Source: Dyella silvatica (GTDB lineage: Bacteria; Pseudomonadota; Gammaproteobacteria; Xanthomonadales; Rhodanobacteraceae). Taken from it: a stretch of 44,138 nt of DNA. The stretch is taken from the NCBI RefSeq assembly GCF_026283955.1, contig NZ_JAPDPE010000027.1, positions 1-44,138 of the forward strand, given 5' to 3'. Position 1 is the first letter of the stretch, and every line of letters starts with the position of its first letter. A program made the position numbers and the translations under genes. Below, one piece after another: positions 34,534 through 43,965 of the stretch. The notes below the pieces were generated by a model, which worked only from the letters and a program-made list of their open reading frames with translations, was not told where the DNA came from and did not search any database.

Positions 34534-35126
34534 GGCTGGCCTCCCTGCCGGGTCGGTTGCTGTTGGTCGGAATTTTGCTGGCTGGGGTCTGGCAAGGTCT
34601 GGAAACCCTGGCCTTGTTGCATCGGCGCCGACAGATCCGAAGCCGCTGGGGCAGGCATGTCCTGGGTCTGCACCGGCTGCCTGCCGGGGGTACCCGGCAC
34701 CGAGCTCTGGTTGTCGTCATTGCTATGCGCCCGATCCAGCTGATCGCGCAGACGACTGTTGTCTTCGCTCTTTGCCTGCACCTGCGCGCGCGCCGCGCCC
34801 AGACGGGCCTTGGCGCGAGCCAGCTCGGCGTCGGCACGAGCCTCATCGGCCAGGTTGGCGGCGTCCTCGTATTTGCGGTTGGCCATGGCAGCCTGAGCTA
34901 GCTGAAACCGGTTCTGCGCCATGCCGAGATCCACCGGCGCGTAGTCCGCGGCGCCGGCATCACGTGCCGCGCGCAGCTGCAACTGGGCCTGATTCATGGC
35001 CCCGTCCGGCGGTGGCACGCTGGCGCAGCCGCTAAGCATGGCCAGCATCGAGGCCAGAGCCAGGGTGGAAACCGTCGATCGAACGCGGTTAGCGCGTTTC
35101 TTCAACGGGGAAAAGATGTGGATCAT
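34530..35126 (-). CDS. DUF4398 lipoprotein
   Basis: A 198-residue lipoprotein. The N-terminus is basic (KKRANRVRS) with the hydrophobic stretch LALASMLAMLSGC; C34 is the lipidated cysteine (lipobox LSGC), followed by ASVPPPDGA. The mature region (LQLRAARDAGAADYAPVDLG, MAQNRFQLAQAAMANRKYED) matches the DUF4398 repeat, where alanine-rich helices carry A-DYAP--L-A motifs. The C-terminal third is Pro/Gln-rich and disordered. ATG at 35126 is chosen over a GTG one codon upstream; AGAGGA lies eight bases before. It is divergent from pilU. Likely anchored to the outer membrane; function unknown. Confidence 0.8.
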   Translation of the reverse strand: MIHIFSPLKKRANRVRSTVSTLALASMLAMLSGCASVPPPDGAMNQAQLQLRAARDAGAADYAPVDLGMAQNRFQLAQAAMANRKYEDAANLADEARADAELARAKARLGAARAQVQAKSEDNSRLRDQLDRAHSNDDNQSSVPGTPGRQPVQTQDMPAPAASDLSAPMQQGQGFQTLPDPSQQNSDQQQPTRQGGQP

Positions 35127-35216
35127 CACTCATTCCTCTCGGAGTGTCGCAGCGTATGGTGGGCGGGCATAATCGGCGATTGTAACGCGCACCAAAATAA
35201 TTTCAGGGGGACACGA

Positions 35217-36332
35217 GTGGACATTGGTTATTTCCTCAAGCTTATGGTGGACAAGGGTGCGTCAGATATGTTCCTGACGACCGGCGCCCCTGTGAACATC
35301 AAGGTCGAGGGCAAGCTGTACCCGCTGGGCAATACCGGCCTGCCCAGCGGCATGGTCAAGAAAATTGCCTATTCGCTGATGGACGAGGGCCAGGTACCGC
35401 AATTCGAGCGTGATTTAGAGCTGAACATGGCATTGGCCGTGAAAGAGGCTGGCCGCTTCCGCATCAATGTCTTCAAGCAGCGCGGTGAAGTAGGCATGGT
35501 GATTCGCGCCATCAAAAGCGAAATCCCCAGCATCGATCAGCTGCAGCTCCCAGGCATCTTCCGCGACCTTATCATGGAGCCACGCGGGCTGATCCTGGTG
35601 GTAGGCGCCACCGGCTCGGGCAAGTCCACCACGCTGGCGGCGATGATCGATCACCGCAACCAGAATTCATCCGGCCACATCCTGACCATCGAGGATCCGA
35701 TCGAGTACCTCCATCGGCACAAGAAGTCGATCGTCAACCAACGTGAAGTCGGCCTCGATACCCACACGTATCACGAGGCGCTGAAGAACGCGATGCGTGA
35801 AGCGCCCGACGTCATCATGATTGGCGAAATCCGCGATACCGACACCATGGAAGCGGCAATCTCTTTCTCGGAAACCGGTCACCTGTGCCTGGCTACCTTG
35901 CACTCCAACAACGCCGACCAGACCCTGGAGCGCATTCTTAACTTCTTCCCGGAGTCGGCGCACAAGAACGTGCTGATGAATCTGGCGCTCAACTTGCGCG
36001 CCGTGATCAGCCAGCGCCTGGTCAGTGGCAAGGACGGCCGCCGCATCCCCGCTGCCGAGGTGTTGCTGAATACCCCGCTGATCCGCGACATGATCCGCCG
36101 CGGCCAGATTCACGAGGTGAAGGAAGCCATGGACCGTAGCCTGCAAGAGGGCATGCAGACCTTCGATCAATCGCTATACCGCCTGTACAAGGAAGGTCGC
36201 GTCGAATTGGACGAAGCGCTTAACAAGGCCGACTCGCGCGACGGATTGGCGCTGAAGGTGCGCCTGTCTGAAGGTGGCGGCAGCGACAGCCGCGAACTGG
36301 TGGGCAATGACCCTTATGGCTTAGGGTTCTAA
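35217..36332 (+). CDS. pilU: Type IV pilus retraction ATPase PilU
   Basis: A 371-residue PilT/PilU-type hexameric ATPase that assists PilT in pulling back type IV pili. It has LKLMVDKGASDMFLTTGAPV, the Walker A GATGSGKSTT (130-139), the Asp box TIEDPIEYLH, Walker B DVIMIGEIRD (198-207) and the His box TGHLCLATLHSNNADQ. The N-terminus MDIGYFLKLM and length favour PilU over PilT. The frame is open 33 codons further up, but GTG at 35217 has AGGGGG six bases before it and matches the family start. pilT, usually just upstream, is not here. A terminator follows. Confidence 0.93.
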   Translation: MDIGYFLKLMVDKGASDMFLTTGAPVNIKVEGKLYPLGNTGLPSGMVKKIAYSLMDEGQVPQFERDLELNMALAVKEAGRFRINVFKQRGEVGMVIRAIKSEIPSIDQLQLPGIFRDLIMEPRGLILVVGATGSGKSTTLAAMIDHRNQNSSGHILTIEDPIEYLHRHKKSIVNQREVGLDTHTYHEALKNAMREAPDVIMIGEIRDTDTMEAAISFSETGHLCLATLHSNNADQTLERILNFFPESAHKNVLMNLALNLRAVISQRLVSGKDGRRIPAAEVLLNTPLIRDMIRRGQIHEVKEAMDRSLQEGMQTFDQSLYRLYKEGRVELDEALNKADSRDGLALKVRLSEGGGSDSRELVGNDPYGLGF

Positions 36333-36383
36333 GGTCCGCAGCTCTACAGCCTGGCGTTCCATGCCCTTCAGCGACGCCACTTG

Positions 36384-36418
36384 AAACGCCCTCCCTCTAA
36401 CAAAGCGAGGGCGTTTTT
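36384..36418 (+). terminator. Rho-independent terminator of pilU
   Basis: AAACGCCCTC (36384-36393) pairs with GAGGGCGTTT (36407-36416), and TT and A-rich sequence follow. It sits about 50 bases after the pilU stop and just before the convergent maiA stop, so it may act on both. Confidence 0.8.
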
Positions 36419-36434
36419 ATAAGTACCGGCAGGC

Positions 36435-37097
36435 TTATGCTGGAGGAGCATCCGGCTGCATCTCTGGCGCCGCATGCTGAAAGGCTTCCAATGGCTGACA
36501 GGCCTCGTAAATGCGCCGAATGGTCGGGTATGCGTCCAGTGGAAGCTTCCAGCGCAAAGCGTTGTAAAACTGCGGCACCAGGCAGGCATCGGCCAGTCCT
36601 GGTGTATCGCCATGACAGAACCGCCCCGTCGCCGCACTACCGGCCAAGCCCGCCTCAAGGGCATGGAAGCCAACGGCTATCCAATGCCGCGACCATTCGC
36701 CACGAGCCGCCTCATCGGCACCAAGCTGCGATTCGAGGTATTGCAGCACCCGCAAATTGCCCAGCGGGTGGACGTCGCAAGCCAAGATCAACGCCAAACC
36801 CCGCACCCGCGCGCGCCCAACCGCGTCAGTAGGCAACAGTGCTGGCGTCGGCCGGGTTTCGTCCAGGTACTCCATGATCGCCATCGACTGGGTAATGGTT
36901 TGCCCAGCATCGGTGAGCGAGGGGATCAACTCCAGCGGATTGACTGCCTGGTAAGCCGCCGCGTGCTGCTCGCCGCCGTCTCGCAACAAATGCACCGGCC
37001 GTGTCTCGTAGGCTAACCCCTTGAGATTCAAAGCAATACGCACGCGATAGGCCGCACTTGAGCGCCAATAGCTATATAACGCCAGATCCGATGCCAT
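36435..37097 (-). CDS. maiA: Maleylacetoacetate isomerase (zeta-class GST)
   Basis: A 220-residue glutathione S-transferase fold. The N-terminal thioredoxin part has LYSYWRSSAAYRVRIALNLK, with the zeta-class SSxxxR active site at 13-18, then NPLELIPSLTDAGQTITQSM and AIMEYLDE. The C-terminal helical part has DVHPLGNLRVLQYL and FCHGDTPGLADACLVPQFYN, typical of the isomerase of tyrosine breakdown, which turns maleylacetoacetate into fumarylacetoacetate with glutathione. The frame begins 16 codons earlier, but the ATG at 37097 has AAGGG upstream and fits the family. No other tyrosine catabolic genes are next to it, so a general GST role is not excluded. Confidence 0.88.
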   Translation of the reverse strand: MASDLALYSYWRSSAAYRVRIALNLKGLAYETRPVHLLRDGGEQHAAAYQAVNPLELIPSLTDAGQTITQSMAIMEYLDETRPTPALLPTDAVGRARVRGLALILACDVHPLGNLRVLQYLESQLGADEAARGEWSRHWIAVGFHALEAGLAGSAATGRFCHGDTPGLADACLVPQFYNALRWKLPLDAYPTIRRIYEACQPLEAFQHAAPEMQPDAPPA

Positions 37098-37268
37098 AAC
37101 TAACCCTTGTGTCATGAGGCCGGGATAGGAACCCGAATGATCCAACCAGCATAGACAGGCGGCGTGCGGTTTGCATCGCCGTCCGACGGGCGGGACAATA
37201 GTCGATTGCCGCCTTCTCTTGGCGGTCTATCTGCTATTCGTGGCCGTATGGCCCAGGGAGTGCCTTTC

Positions 37269-38447
37269 GTGTCCGTTATCCGCATGAACGATCTGGATCT
37301 GCGCAGCAAGCGCGTATTGATTCGCGAAGACCTGAACGTACCGATCGAGAACGGCCGAATCACCTCCACGCAACGCCTCGACGCTGCCCTGCCCACCATC
37401 AAGGCCGCACGTGACGCCGGCGCCAAAGTCATGGTGCTGTCGCATTTGGGCCGCCCCAAAGAGGGTCAGTTCGACGCCGAGTCATCGCTGGCACCGGTCG
37501 CTCATTGGCTAGGCGAAAAACTCGGCAAGCCAGTGCGCCTGGTCGCCGACTATCTTGATGGCGTCGAGGTCGCCGAAGGTGAAGTCGTCGTACTGGAAAA
37601 CTGCCGCATGAATGTCGGCGAAGGCAAAGATAACGAGGTGCTGGCAAAGAAATACGCCGCCCTCTGCGATGTCTTCGTGATGGACGCCTTTGGTACCGCG
37701 CACCGCGCACAGGCATCGACCCATGGCGTGATCAAGTTCGCCCCGATCGCCGCAGCCGGCCCGCTGCTATCGGCCGAACTGGATGCGCTAGGCAAGGCAT
37801 TGGAGCAACCTGCCCATCCGTTACTGGCCATCGTCGCCGGCTCCAAGGTGTCGACCAAGCTAACCCTGCTCGACAACCTCATCGGCAAGGTCGATCAGCT
37901 CATCGTCGGTGGCGGCATTGCCAACACCTTTATTGCCGCGGCCGGTCATTCCGTCGGCAATTCGCTGTACGAGCCGGACCTCATCGACGCAGCCAAGAAA
38001 GTGCTGACTGATGCCAAGCGTCGCGGCGCTGCGGTACCTATGCCGGTCGATGTCGTCGTGGCGCCGGAGTTCTCCGCCCATGCCGCCGCTACCGTCAAAC
38101 CGGTGGACCAGGTCAAGGACGGTGAGCTGATCCTGGATATCGGGCCGGAAACCGCCAAGCTTTATGCAGAGCTGATCGCCAAAGCCGGCACGGTGGTGTG
38201 GAATGGTCCGGTGGGTGTGTTTGAGTTCGATGCGTTCGGCAAGGGCACCGAAGTATTGGCGCATGCCGTCGCCAACTCCAAGGCGTTCTCCATCGCCGGT
38301 GGCGGTGACACCCTCGCCGCCGTGGATAAATACGGCATTGCCGACCAGGTTTCTTATATCTCCACCGGCGGCGGTGCTTTCCTCGAATTCCTCGAAGGCA
38401 AAGAGCTGCCGGCCGTGGCCGCACTCAGGGCCCGCGCTGCGAAGTGA
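37269..38447 (+). CDS. pgk: Phosphoglycerate kinase
   Basis: A 392-residue glycolytic kinase. Blocks seen are [20 protein letters not shown], the substrate-binding [52 protein letters not shown], the nucleotide-side [17 protein letters not shown] and the closing [19 protein letters not shown] at 37269 is chosen over the longer open frame and over the ATG at 37284: it has GGGAG eight bases upstream and gives [11 protein letters not shown], which matches the E. coli PGK N-terminus. A HAD phosphatase gene starts inside its stop codon. Confidence 0.97.
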   Translation: MSVIRMNDLDLRSKRVLIREDLNVPIENGRITSTQRLDAALPTIKAARDAGAKVMVLSHLGRPKEGQFDAESSLAPVAHWLGEKLGKPVRLVADYLDGVEVAEGEVVVLENCRMNVGEGKDNEVLAKKYAALCDVFVMDAFGTAHRAQASTHGVIKFAPIAAAGPLLSAELDALGKALEQPAHPLLAIVAGSKVSTKLTLLDNLIGKVDQLIVGGGIANTFIAAAGHSVGNSLYEPDLIDAAKKVLTDAKRRGAAVPMPVDVVVAPEFSAHAAATVKPVDQVKDGELILDIGPETAKLYAELIAKAGTVVWNGPVGVFEFDAFGKGTEVLAHAVANSKAFSIAGGGDTLAAVDKYGIADQVSYISTGGGAFLEFLEGKELPAVAALRARAAK

Positions 38448-39106
38448 GCCCGGCACCGATGCTTTACCTGTTCGACCTCGACGGAACATTGATTGATTCC
38501 GAACACGGCATTCTCGCCTGTGTGAAGCATGCTCTGGTGCAGTTGCAGGCACCTGTTCCAGAGCCTTCGGTATTGCGCGGCTGGATCGGCCCACCGTTGC
38601 GAGCCAGCTTCGCACCGTTGCTGAATCACGATTCGGAGCGAATCGAGGCGGCGGTACAGCACTATCACGAACGCTTTCATACCGACGGTTGGCGTGAACA
38701 CACCATTTATCCGGGTATCGAAGCGGCTGTCAGACGGCTGCATGCTGCAGGCCATCAGCTAGCTATTGTCACCAGTAAGCCGCAACGGCATGCCGCCCCG
38801 ATTATTGAGGCCTTGCCATTTGGTCATCTATTCACACGCATGTATGGCCCAAGCCCGGATAGCGCACATAGCGAAAAGGCCAGCATGATCGCCGACGCAT
38901 TGGCCGACTTCGGCGCGAGCCCGGCACAGACCGTCATGATTGGCGACCGCTGCTTTGATATCGAAGGCGCCGTGGCCAATAACGTCGCCGGCATTGGTGT
39001 GCTGTGGGGTTTCGGCAGCCTCGCCGAATTGCAGCAGGCCGGCGCTACATCCATCGCTGCTACGCCGGACGCATTGGCCAGCTTGTTGATGGCTGGCGAT
39101 CTGTAA
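38444..39106 (+). CDS. HAD-family phosphatase, phosphoglycolate phosphatase-like
   Basis: A 220-residue HAD hydrolase. Motif I is [14 protein letters not shown], with nucleophile D11 and acid D13; a small helical cap follows; motif II is AIVTSKPQ; motif III/IV is [20 protein letters not shown]. The [12 protein letters not shown] region and overall length fit Gph-like or PpaX-like enzymes, which remove 2-phosphoglycolate or related phosphates. The GTG start overlaps the pgk TGA stop by four bases (GTGA); an ATG five codons in is an alternative. Coupling to pgk suggests a housekeeping clean-up role. Substrate is inference. Confidence 0.87.
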   Translation: MSPAPMLYLFDLDGTLIDSEHGILACVKHALVQLQAPVPEPSVLRGWIGPPLRASFAPLLNHDSERIEAAVQHYHERFHTDGWREHTIYPGIEAAVRRLHAAGHQLAIVTSKPQRHAAPIIEALPFGHLFTRMYGPSPDSAHSEKASMIADALADFGASPAQTVMIGDRCFDIEGAVANNVAGIGVLWGFGSLAELQQAGATSIAATPDALASLLMAGDL

Positions 39107-39211
39107 CCACCGCCATCGATGTATTGAACAAACCGGATGCGATAGAAGCCATCGCGCCACGTACCACGCTGCATCCGGCAGCTACTTCGACAGAAAAACC
39201 CTATGAATACC

Positions 39212-39239
39212 CGCCCTCTCCCAGGAAGGGGAGAGGGCG
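39212..39239. terminator. GC-rich hairpin between convergent genes
   Basis: CGCCCTCTCCC (39212-39222) pairs with GGGAGAGGGCG (39229-39239) around six bases. It lies just before the stop of the convergent transketolase gene and after the HAD gene. There is no T-run, so it may be a bidirectional stop or a scattered palindromic repeat. Confidence 0.5.
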
Positions 39240-39247
39240 TCAGTGCA

Positions 39248-41260
39248 TTAACCGATAACGCGCTTGGCCGCGTCGATCACGTGAGCCACCGTAATACCGA
39301 AGTGCTCATATAGCTGCGGCGCTGGCGCAGAGGCGCCGAACGAGCTCATGCCGACCACCTCGCCATCCAGTCCGACATACTTGCACCAGAAGTCAACCGT
39401 CGCCGCCTCGACTGCCACGCGCGCACGGCACCAGCCGGGCAAGACGCCTTCGCGGTATTCGAGTGGCTGCGCATCAAATACTTCGGTGCACGGCATCGAC
39501 ACCACGCGCACCGGCACACCTTGCTGGGCTAGCGCGCGCGAGGCCTCCATCGCCAACTCCACCTCTGAGCCGGTAGCGATCAAGATCGCCTTGAACTGGG
39601 TATCCAGCGGATCGGACAGTACATAAGCACCACGTGCGATGTCGGCCACTTGCTGCTCGCTACGCTGCTGATGCTTAAGGTTCTGACGCGAGAAAACCAG
39701 GCATGCCGGAGCCCCCTTGCGCTCGATCGCCAGTTTCCACGACATCGCCGACTCCACCGCATCGCAGGGGCGCCACACCTGGTTATTCGGGATGTAACGC
39801 AGCGACGCCAGATGCTCCACCGGCTGATGGGTCGGGCCGTCTTCGCCCAAGCCAATCGAATCGTGGGTATAGACATGAATCGCATGAGCAGGAATCAAGG
39901 CGCTCATACGCACGGCATTGCGCGCGTAATCGGAGAACACCAGGAAGGTCGCATCGTACGGAATGAAACCACCATGCAAGGCCAGGCCATTGGCGATGGC
40001 GCTCATACCGAATTCGCGCACACCGTAGTGAACATAGTTGCCCTTGCCATCGCTGCTATTACCGACAGCGGCATCGAGACTGCCCTTCCACTTGGTCAGA
40101 TTCGAACCGGCCAAGTCTGCCGAGCCACCGATCAGCTCCGGCAATAGCGGGCCGAATGCATCCAGTGCCATCTGGGATGCCTTACGCGAAGCAACCTCAG
40201 GGCCTTCCGCCTGCATTTTGGCGACATAAGCCTGCGACTTTTCAGCCCAATCAGCCGGTAACTGAGCTGCCAGGCGACGCTTGAATTCAGCCGCCAACTC
40301 CGGATGAGCAGAGGCATAGGCAGCAAACGCTTGGTTCCATGCCTGTTCGCGCGCGGCGCCAGCCTGCTTCGCATCCCAACCGCTGTAGATCTCGGCGGGA
40401 ATTTCGAACGGCGCAAACGACCAGCCCAACTGCTCGCGCGCCGCGGCGATTTCGTCTTTGCCAAGCGGGGCACCATGGCTCTCTTCTTTGCCCTGCTTGT
40501 GCGGCGCACCGAAGCCAATAATGGTCTTGGCGCAGATCAGGGTCGGTTTATCGCCTTGCGTGGTGGCCTGAGTCAGCGCTTTCTTCACTGCCTCGGGATC
40601 ATGGCCATCGACACCGCGAATCACATGCCAGCCGTAGGCTTCGAAACGGGCCGGCGTGTTGTCGGTGAACCAGCCATGCACCTCACCGTCGATCGAGATG
40701 CCGTTGTCGTCGTAAATCGCCACCAGCTTGCCCAGCTGCCAGGTGCCGGCCAGCGAAGCGACTTCATGCGAAATGCCTTCCATCAAGCAGCCATCGCCGA
40801 GAAAGACATAGGTGTGGTGCCCGACGATGTCATGCCCGGGACGATTGAAATGGGCGGCTAAAACCTTTTCCGCCAGAGCGAAACCCACCGCATTGGCCAA
40901 ACCCTGGCCCAACGGACCGGTGGTGGTCTCCACTCCCGGAGTTTCGCTGGCTTCCGGGTGGCCGGCGGTTTTCGAATGCAGCTGACGGAAGCGCTTGAGC
41001 TGATCCATCGGCAAGTCGTAACCCGCCAAATGCAGCAAGGCATATTGCAGCATCGAGCCGTGGCCGTTGGAGAGCACGAAACGATCGCGGTTGAACCACT
41101 TTGGATTGACCGGGTTATGGCTGAGGAAATCGTTCCACAGCACTTCGGCGATATCGGCCATACCCATAGGCATGCCAGGGTGGCCCGATTTAGCCGCCTC
41201 AACGGCATCCATAGCGAGGGCGCGGACAGCGTTGGCGAGTTCGCGACGGGTGGTCTTCAA
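39248..41260 (-). CDS. tkt: Transketolase
   Basis: A 670-residue TPP enzyme of the pentose phosphate pathway. It has [20 protein letters not shown] near the N-terminus, the substrate His H27, [15 protein letters not shown], the TPP/metal motif [14 protein letters not shown] with NGISIDG, the pyrimidine-domain [20 protein letters not shown] and [15 protein letters not shown] at the end. The open frame continues 30 codons further up, but TTG at 41260 has GGAG seven bases upstream and gives [15 protein letters not shown], the usual family start. The gene sits in a carbon-metabolism neighbourhood with pgk and fructose-bisphosphate aldolase, although the three OMP genes intervene. Confidence 0.96.
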   Translation of the reverse strand: MKTTRRELANAVRALAMDAVEAAKSGHPGMPMGMADIAEVLWNDFLSHNPVNPKWFNRDRFVLSNGHGSMLQYALLHLAGYDLPMDQLKRFRQLHSKTAGHPEASETPGVETTTGPLGQGLANAVGFALAEKVLAAHFNRPGHDIVGHHTYVFLGDGCLMEGISHEVASLAGTWQLGKLVAIYDDNGISIDGEVHGWFTDNTPARFEAYGWHVIRGVDGHDPEAVKKALTQATTQGDKPTLICAKTIIGFGAPHKQGKEESHGAPLGKDEIAAAREQLGWSFAPFEIPAEIYSGWDAKQAGAAREQAWNQAFAAYASAHPELAAEFKRRLAAQLPADWAEKSQAYVAKMQAEGPEVASRKASQMALDAFGPLLPELIGGSADLAGSNLTKWKGSLDAAVGNSSDGKGNYVHYGVREFGMSAIANGLALHGGFIPYDATFLVFSDYARNAVRMSALIPAHAIHVYTHDSIGLGEDGPTHQPVEHLASLRYIPNNQVWRPCDAVESAMSWKLAIERKGAPACLVFSRQNLKHQQRSEQQVADIARGAYVLSDPLDTQFKAILIATGSEVELAMEASRALAQQGVPVRVVSMPCTEVFDAQPLEYREGVLPGWCRARVAVEAATVDFWCKYVGLDGEVVGMSSFGASAPAPQLYEHFGITVAHVIDAAKRVIG

Positions 41261-41470
41261 GGGGATTCTCCGGAGGGAAGGCAGCGGCGAAAAAGCGTCA
41301 TTGTCGCCGATCGGCTGAAATCTGTCGCCCATATCGTTTGTTAACGCCATTAACGTCTGCTTAATTTTATAGCCATCGAATCGGAAACCCTTCAGGCACC
41401 GCCCCCTCTAATGGTCTGGCGCTGCAACCCCCTTGTAGCCCATCAACCCGCGGTCACCTCCCCAAGCAAC

Positions 41471-41507
41471 CGCGGACTGGACCTAGAAAGATAAGAGGAG
41501 TTTCCCC
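41471..41507 (+). promoter_or_regulatory. Conserved leader of OMP gene 1
   Basis: CGCGGACTGGACCTAGAAAG and the following ATAAGAGGAGTTTCCCC directly precede the start. Nearly the same sequence precedes OMP gene 2. It includes the ribosome site AAGAGGAG, so it is a shared 5' untranslated leader kept through gene duplication and may have a post-transcriptional role. Confidence 0.6.
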
Positions 41508-42236
41508 ATGAAGAAGACCTTGTTCGCTTTGGCGTTCGCCGCCACCAGCTTCATCGTTCTGCCTGCCTTCGCTCAGAACGCCCCCTCATCGTCCGATGGC
41601 AACTACCAGGCGGGTCAGCCGGTCGGTAGCGGAAACTGGTTTATCGATGCCAACGTCGGCCGCACCAATAGCAACGGTAATGGCGGTTTCGGCAGCAGCG
41701 CCGGTAATTTCAACCCATTGCGCGGCGATCGCGGTCGCCGCACCGGCTATGGCCTGACCGGCGGCTACCGCTGGAAAGTGGGCCAGGACGTCGGCGTGGG
41801 CCTGGAAGCGGGCTATACCGATCTAGGCAATTTTCGCGTCAAGAACGTCTTTAACTCAGGCAATGTCAACCAACGCGAAACCACCAACGCCTTGCGTGGC
41901 TGGCTGGTTGGCGCCAATGGTCGCGTCAATCTGACACCGCAGTGGTACATCGGCGCACGCGGCGGCTACTTTCACGCCAACGACAACAGCAATAACTACA
42001 ACAACAGCCTGGGCCAGAATCTTGGCCTGTCCAGCGGTGGCAATTCAGGCCGCGGCGGCTGGTACGCCGGCATCGGCAGTGGCTGGGACATCAACCAGCA
42101 TTTTGGTATCGGCCTGCACTACGACTACTTCCATGCCAGCACCGGCACCATCAAGAACACGGTGAGCGGCGCGGAGTCGCCAGACCTCAAGCGCTCCACC
42201 GGCATCATCTCACTGACCGGTGAGTACCGCTTCTAA
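41508..42236 (+). CDS. Outer-membrane beta-barrel protein 1 of 3
   Basis: A 242-residue protein with a Sec signal peptide (MKKTLFALAFAATSFIVLPA, cut after AFA) and a mature part made of alternating beta strands: GNWFIDANVGRTNS, GYGLTGGYRWKVG, GVGLEAGYTDLGNF, GWLVGANGRVNLTPQWYIGA, GGWYAGIGSGWDINQHFGIG and a final TGIISLTGEYRF. The C-terminal YRF is the signal for the BAM insertion machine. It fits a small OmpA/OmpX-like eight-strand barrel. It has longer, Gly/Asn-rich loops than the two paralogues that follow. No periplasmic peptidoglycan-binding domain is present. A terminator follows. Role unknown; probably abundant and structural. Confidence 0.88.
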   Translation: MKKTLFALAFAATSFIVLPAFAQNAPSSSDGNYQAGQPVGSGNWFIDANVGRTNSNGNGGFGSSAGNFNPLRGDRGRRTGYGLTGGYRWKVGQDVGVGLEAGYTDLGNFRVKNVFNSGNVNQRETTNALRGWLVGANGRVNLTPQWYIGARGGYFHANDNSNNYNNSLGQNLGLSSGGNSGRGGWYAGIGSGWDINQHFGIGLHYDYFHASTGTIKNTVSGAESPDLKRSTGIISLTGEYRF

Positions 42237-42260
42237 GTCGTATGTTGACTTGAACGATCG

Positions 42261-42288
42261 ACGGGCTCCTCAGGGAGCCCGTTTTTCT
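42261..42288 (+). terminator. Rho-independent terminator of OMP gene 1
   Basis: ACGGGCTCC (42261-42269), loop TCAG, GGAGCCCGT (42274-42282), then TTTTCTT. It lies 24 bases after the stop. Confidence 0.92.
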
Positions 42289-42408
42289 TAATACATTCTT
42301 AATAATGAACTTGATGGTATTGAAATCAAGAACGGCCGCCTTAATCTACTGGTCAGCACTGCCACCGAGCAGGCGCACAGCCGCGAACCAGCCGAACCCC
42401 CGGTGAAA

Positions 42409-42446
42409 CGCGGACTGGACCTAAAAAGATTAAAGAGGAATCCCCC
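42409..42446 (+). promoter_or_regulatory. Conserved leader of OMP gene 2
   Basis: CGCGGACTGGACCTAAAAAG and the following ATTAAAGAGGAATCCCCC precede the start. It differs from the leader of OMP gene 1 at only a few bases. The third OMP gene lacks it. Confidence 0.6.
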
Positions 42447-43046
42447 ATGAAAAAGACACTTTTTGCTATTGCCCTCGCAACTGCCGGCTTGATGGCCATC
42501 CCCGCCGCTTTCGCCCAGGATGCAAGCCACACTGCTCAGCAAGGTTGGTATGTCGGAGCGAACGCTGGTTACGGTGAAGTAAGCAAGGGTCCCTATGACG
42601 ACGGCGATTTTGCCGGTGGCATCAAGGGCGGTTACCGTTTTGCCATTAACCCGGAAACCTCGCTGGCTGCCGAAGTGGGCTACCAGTACCTGGGCCGAGT
42701 GGACATGAGCAACGCCAGCACCTACGGCAGCCTGTACCCGAGCAACGGCAAGTCCAAACTGCAAGGTGCTACGGCAGGCCTGGCGCTGCGCTACAACCTC
42801 ACCCCGAGTTGGTATGGCGAACTGCGCGGCGGTGCTTTCTTCGCCAAGGGTCAGGGCCTGAGCAACGACACCATCCCCACCTTCCGTCGCTTTAACAGCA
42901 CTAACTACTACGCCGGTGCTGGCGTTGGCTACAACATCACTCCGCAGTGGAGCCTGGGTCTGAACTACGACCGTTACCAGGGCAGCGGTAAGGGTGTTCA
43001 GCTGGACACCGACAACTACAGCGTCAGCGCGGAATATCGCTTCTGA
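42447..43046 (+). CDS. Outer-membrane beta-barrel protein 2 of 3
   Basis: A 199-residue paralogue with signal peptide MKKTLFAIALATAGLMAIPA cut after AFA. Strands include GWYVGANAGYGEV, GGIKGGYRFAIN, SLAAEVGYQYLGRVD, GLALRYNLTPSWYGELRGGA, YYAGAGVGYNITPQWSLGLN and the final VSAEYRF, the BAM recognition end. SKGPYDDGDFAGG in loop 1 is shared with NKGPYDGHDTGYA of the third copy. It has its own leader and terminator, so the three genes are not one operon transcript. Small barrel porin or OmpA/OmpX-like adhesin; function unknown. Confidence 0.88.
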   Translation: MKKTLFAIALATAGLMAIPAAFAQDASHTAQQGWYVGANAGYGEVSKGPYDDGDFAGGIKGGYRFAINPETSLAAEVGYQYLGRVDMSNASTYGSLYPSNGKSKLQGATAGLALRYNLTPSWYGELRGGAFFAKGQGLSNDTIPTFRRFNSTNYYAGAGVGYNITPQWSLGLNYDRYQGSGKGVQLDTDNYSVSAEYRF

Positions 43047-43073
43047 TCGCCAAGACCGTCACAGCGGTCAACT

Positions 43074-43101
43074 AAACGGGTGCTTCGGCACCCGTTTTTT
43101 T
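43074..43101 (+). terminator. Rho-independent terminator of OMP gene 2
   Basis: AAACGGGTGC (43074-43083), loop TTCG, GCACCCGTTT (43088-43097), with a continued T-run. The UUCG tetraloop makes it very stable. Confidence 0.95.
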
Positions 43102-43289
43102 ATGAAAAAGCCATTGATTTGCCATAAAAATTAACTTGCACTTAATTGTGTACTAGCAAGTATTGAATCTTTCCAGGACTGCCCTATCTCAGTGCCAGTG
43201 CTCGCCGGACCACAGAGTTCGGCAGCCTGCGGCGTCACGCCTTCCCCACCCGGCCCGACGACCGTCCTTGCCATAACAGGAGACTCTCC

Positions 43290-43883
43290 ATGAAAAAGAC
43301 ACTGCTTGCCCTCGCCCTTGCTGCCGCCGCCCTGGTTACGGTCCCTGCCGCTTTTGCGCAGAACGCATCGTCAGACAATAGCGGTTGGTTCCTCAACGGT
43401 AACGTAGGCCGCACCTCGATCAACAAAGGCCCTTATGACGGCCATGACACCGGCTATGCCATCAACGGTGGTTATCGCTGGTCACTGGCCCCCAACTTCG
43501 CGCTGGGTGCCGAGGTGGGCTACAACGATCTGGGCAATATCCACGCCAAGAACATCTTCAACAGCAATAACGTGATCGATAAGGGCAAGTCGCAACTGCA
43601 TGGCTGGACTGCCGGCGCCAATGCCCGCTTCGATATCGATCCGAGCTGGTACGTGAGTGCTCGTGGTGGCGTCTATAGCTGGAAAGGCCATGGCCTGAGC
43701 AACGATGCCGATCCGATCCGCAAAGGCCTGGACAACACCAGCTGGTATGCCGGCGCGGGCTTCGGCTACAACCTGACGAGCAAGATGAGCGTCGGCCTCA
43801 ACTACGACTATTTCAACGCCAAGAAGCATCAGGTCGACCTGAGCACCGATATGGTTTCCGTCAGTGCCGAATATCGCTTCTGA
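43290..43883 (+). CDS. Outer-membrane beta-barrel protein 3 of 3
   Basis: A 197-residue paralogue with signal peptide MKKTLLALALAAAALVTVPA cut after AFA. Strands include GWFLNGNVGRTSI, GYAINGGYRWSLAPN, ALGAEVGYNDLGNI, GWTAGANARFDIDPSWYVSA, SWYAGAGFGYNLTSKMSVGL and final VSVSAEYRF. HAKNIFNSNNVI resembles RVKNVFNSGNVN of the first copy, while the N-terminal loop resembles the second, so the three share parts in different combinations. Its leader (CAGGAGACTCTCC) differs from the other two. Ends in the BAM-type phenylalanine. Confidence 0.88.
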   Translation: MKKTLLALALAAAALVTVPAAFAQNASSDNSGWFLNGNVGRTSINKGPYDGHDTGYAINGGYRWSLAPNFALGAEVGYNDLGNIHAKNIFNSNNVIDKGKSQLHGWTAGANARFDIDPSWYVSARGGVYSWKGHGLSNDADPIRKGLDNTSWYAGAGFGYNLTSKMSVGLNYDYFNAKKHQVDLSTDMVSVSAEYRF

Positions 43884-43904
43884 AATCCATCGTGAGCAAC
43901 AACG

Positions 43905-43935
43905 AGAAAGGGCGCCCTGAAGGCGCCCTTTCTGC
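43905..43935. terminator. Bidirectional terminator between OMP gene 3 and aldolase
   Basis: AGAAAGGGCGCC (43905-43916), loop CTGAA, GGCGCCCTTTCT (43922-43933). With A-rich and T-rich flanks it can serve both the OMP gene and the convergent aldolase gene. Confidence 0.85.
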
Positions 43936-43965
43936 TTTCAAACCTTTAAAGGTTCGAGCTGACGC

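Noticed and set aside
35118-35216. Longer pilU frame
   Set aside because: Overlaps the divergent lipoprotein start; GTG at 35217 has a good ribosome site and fits PilU length.
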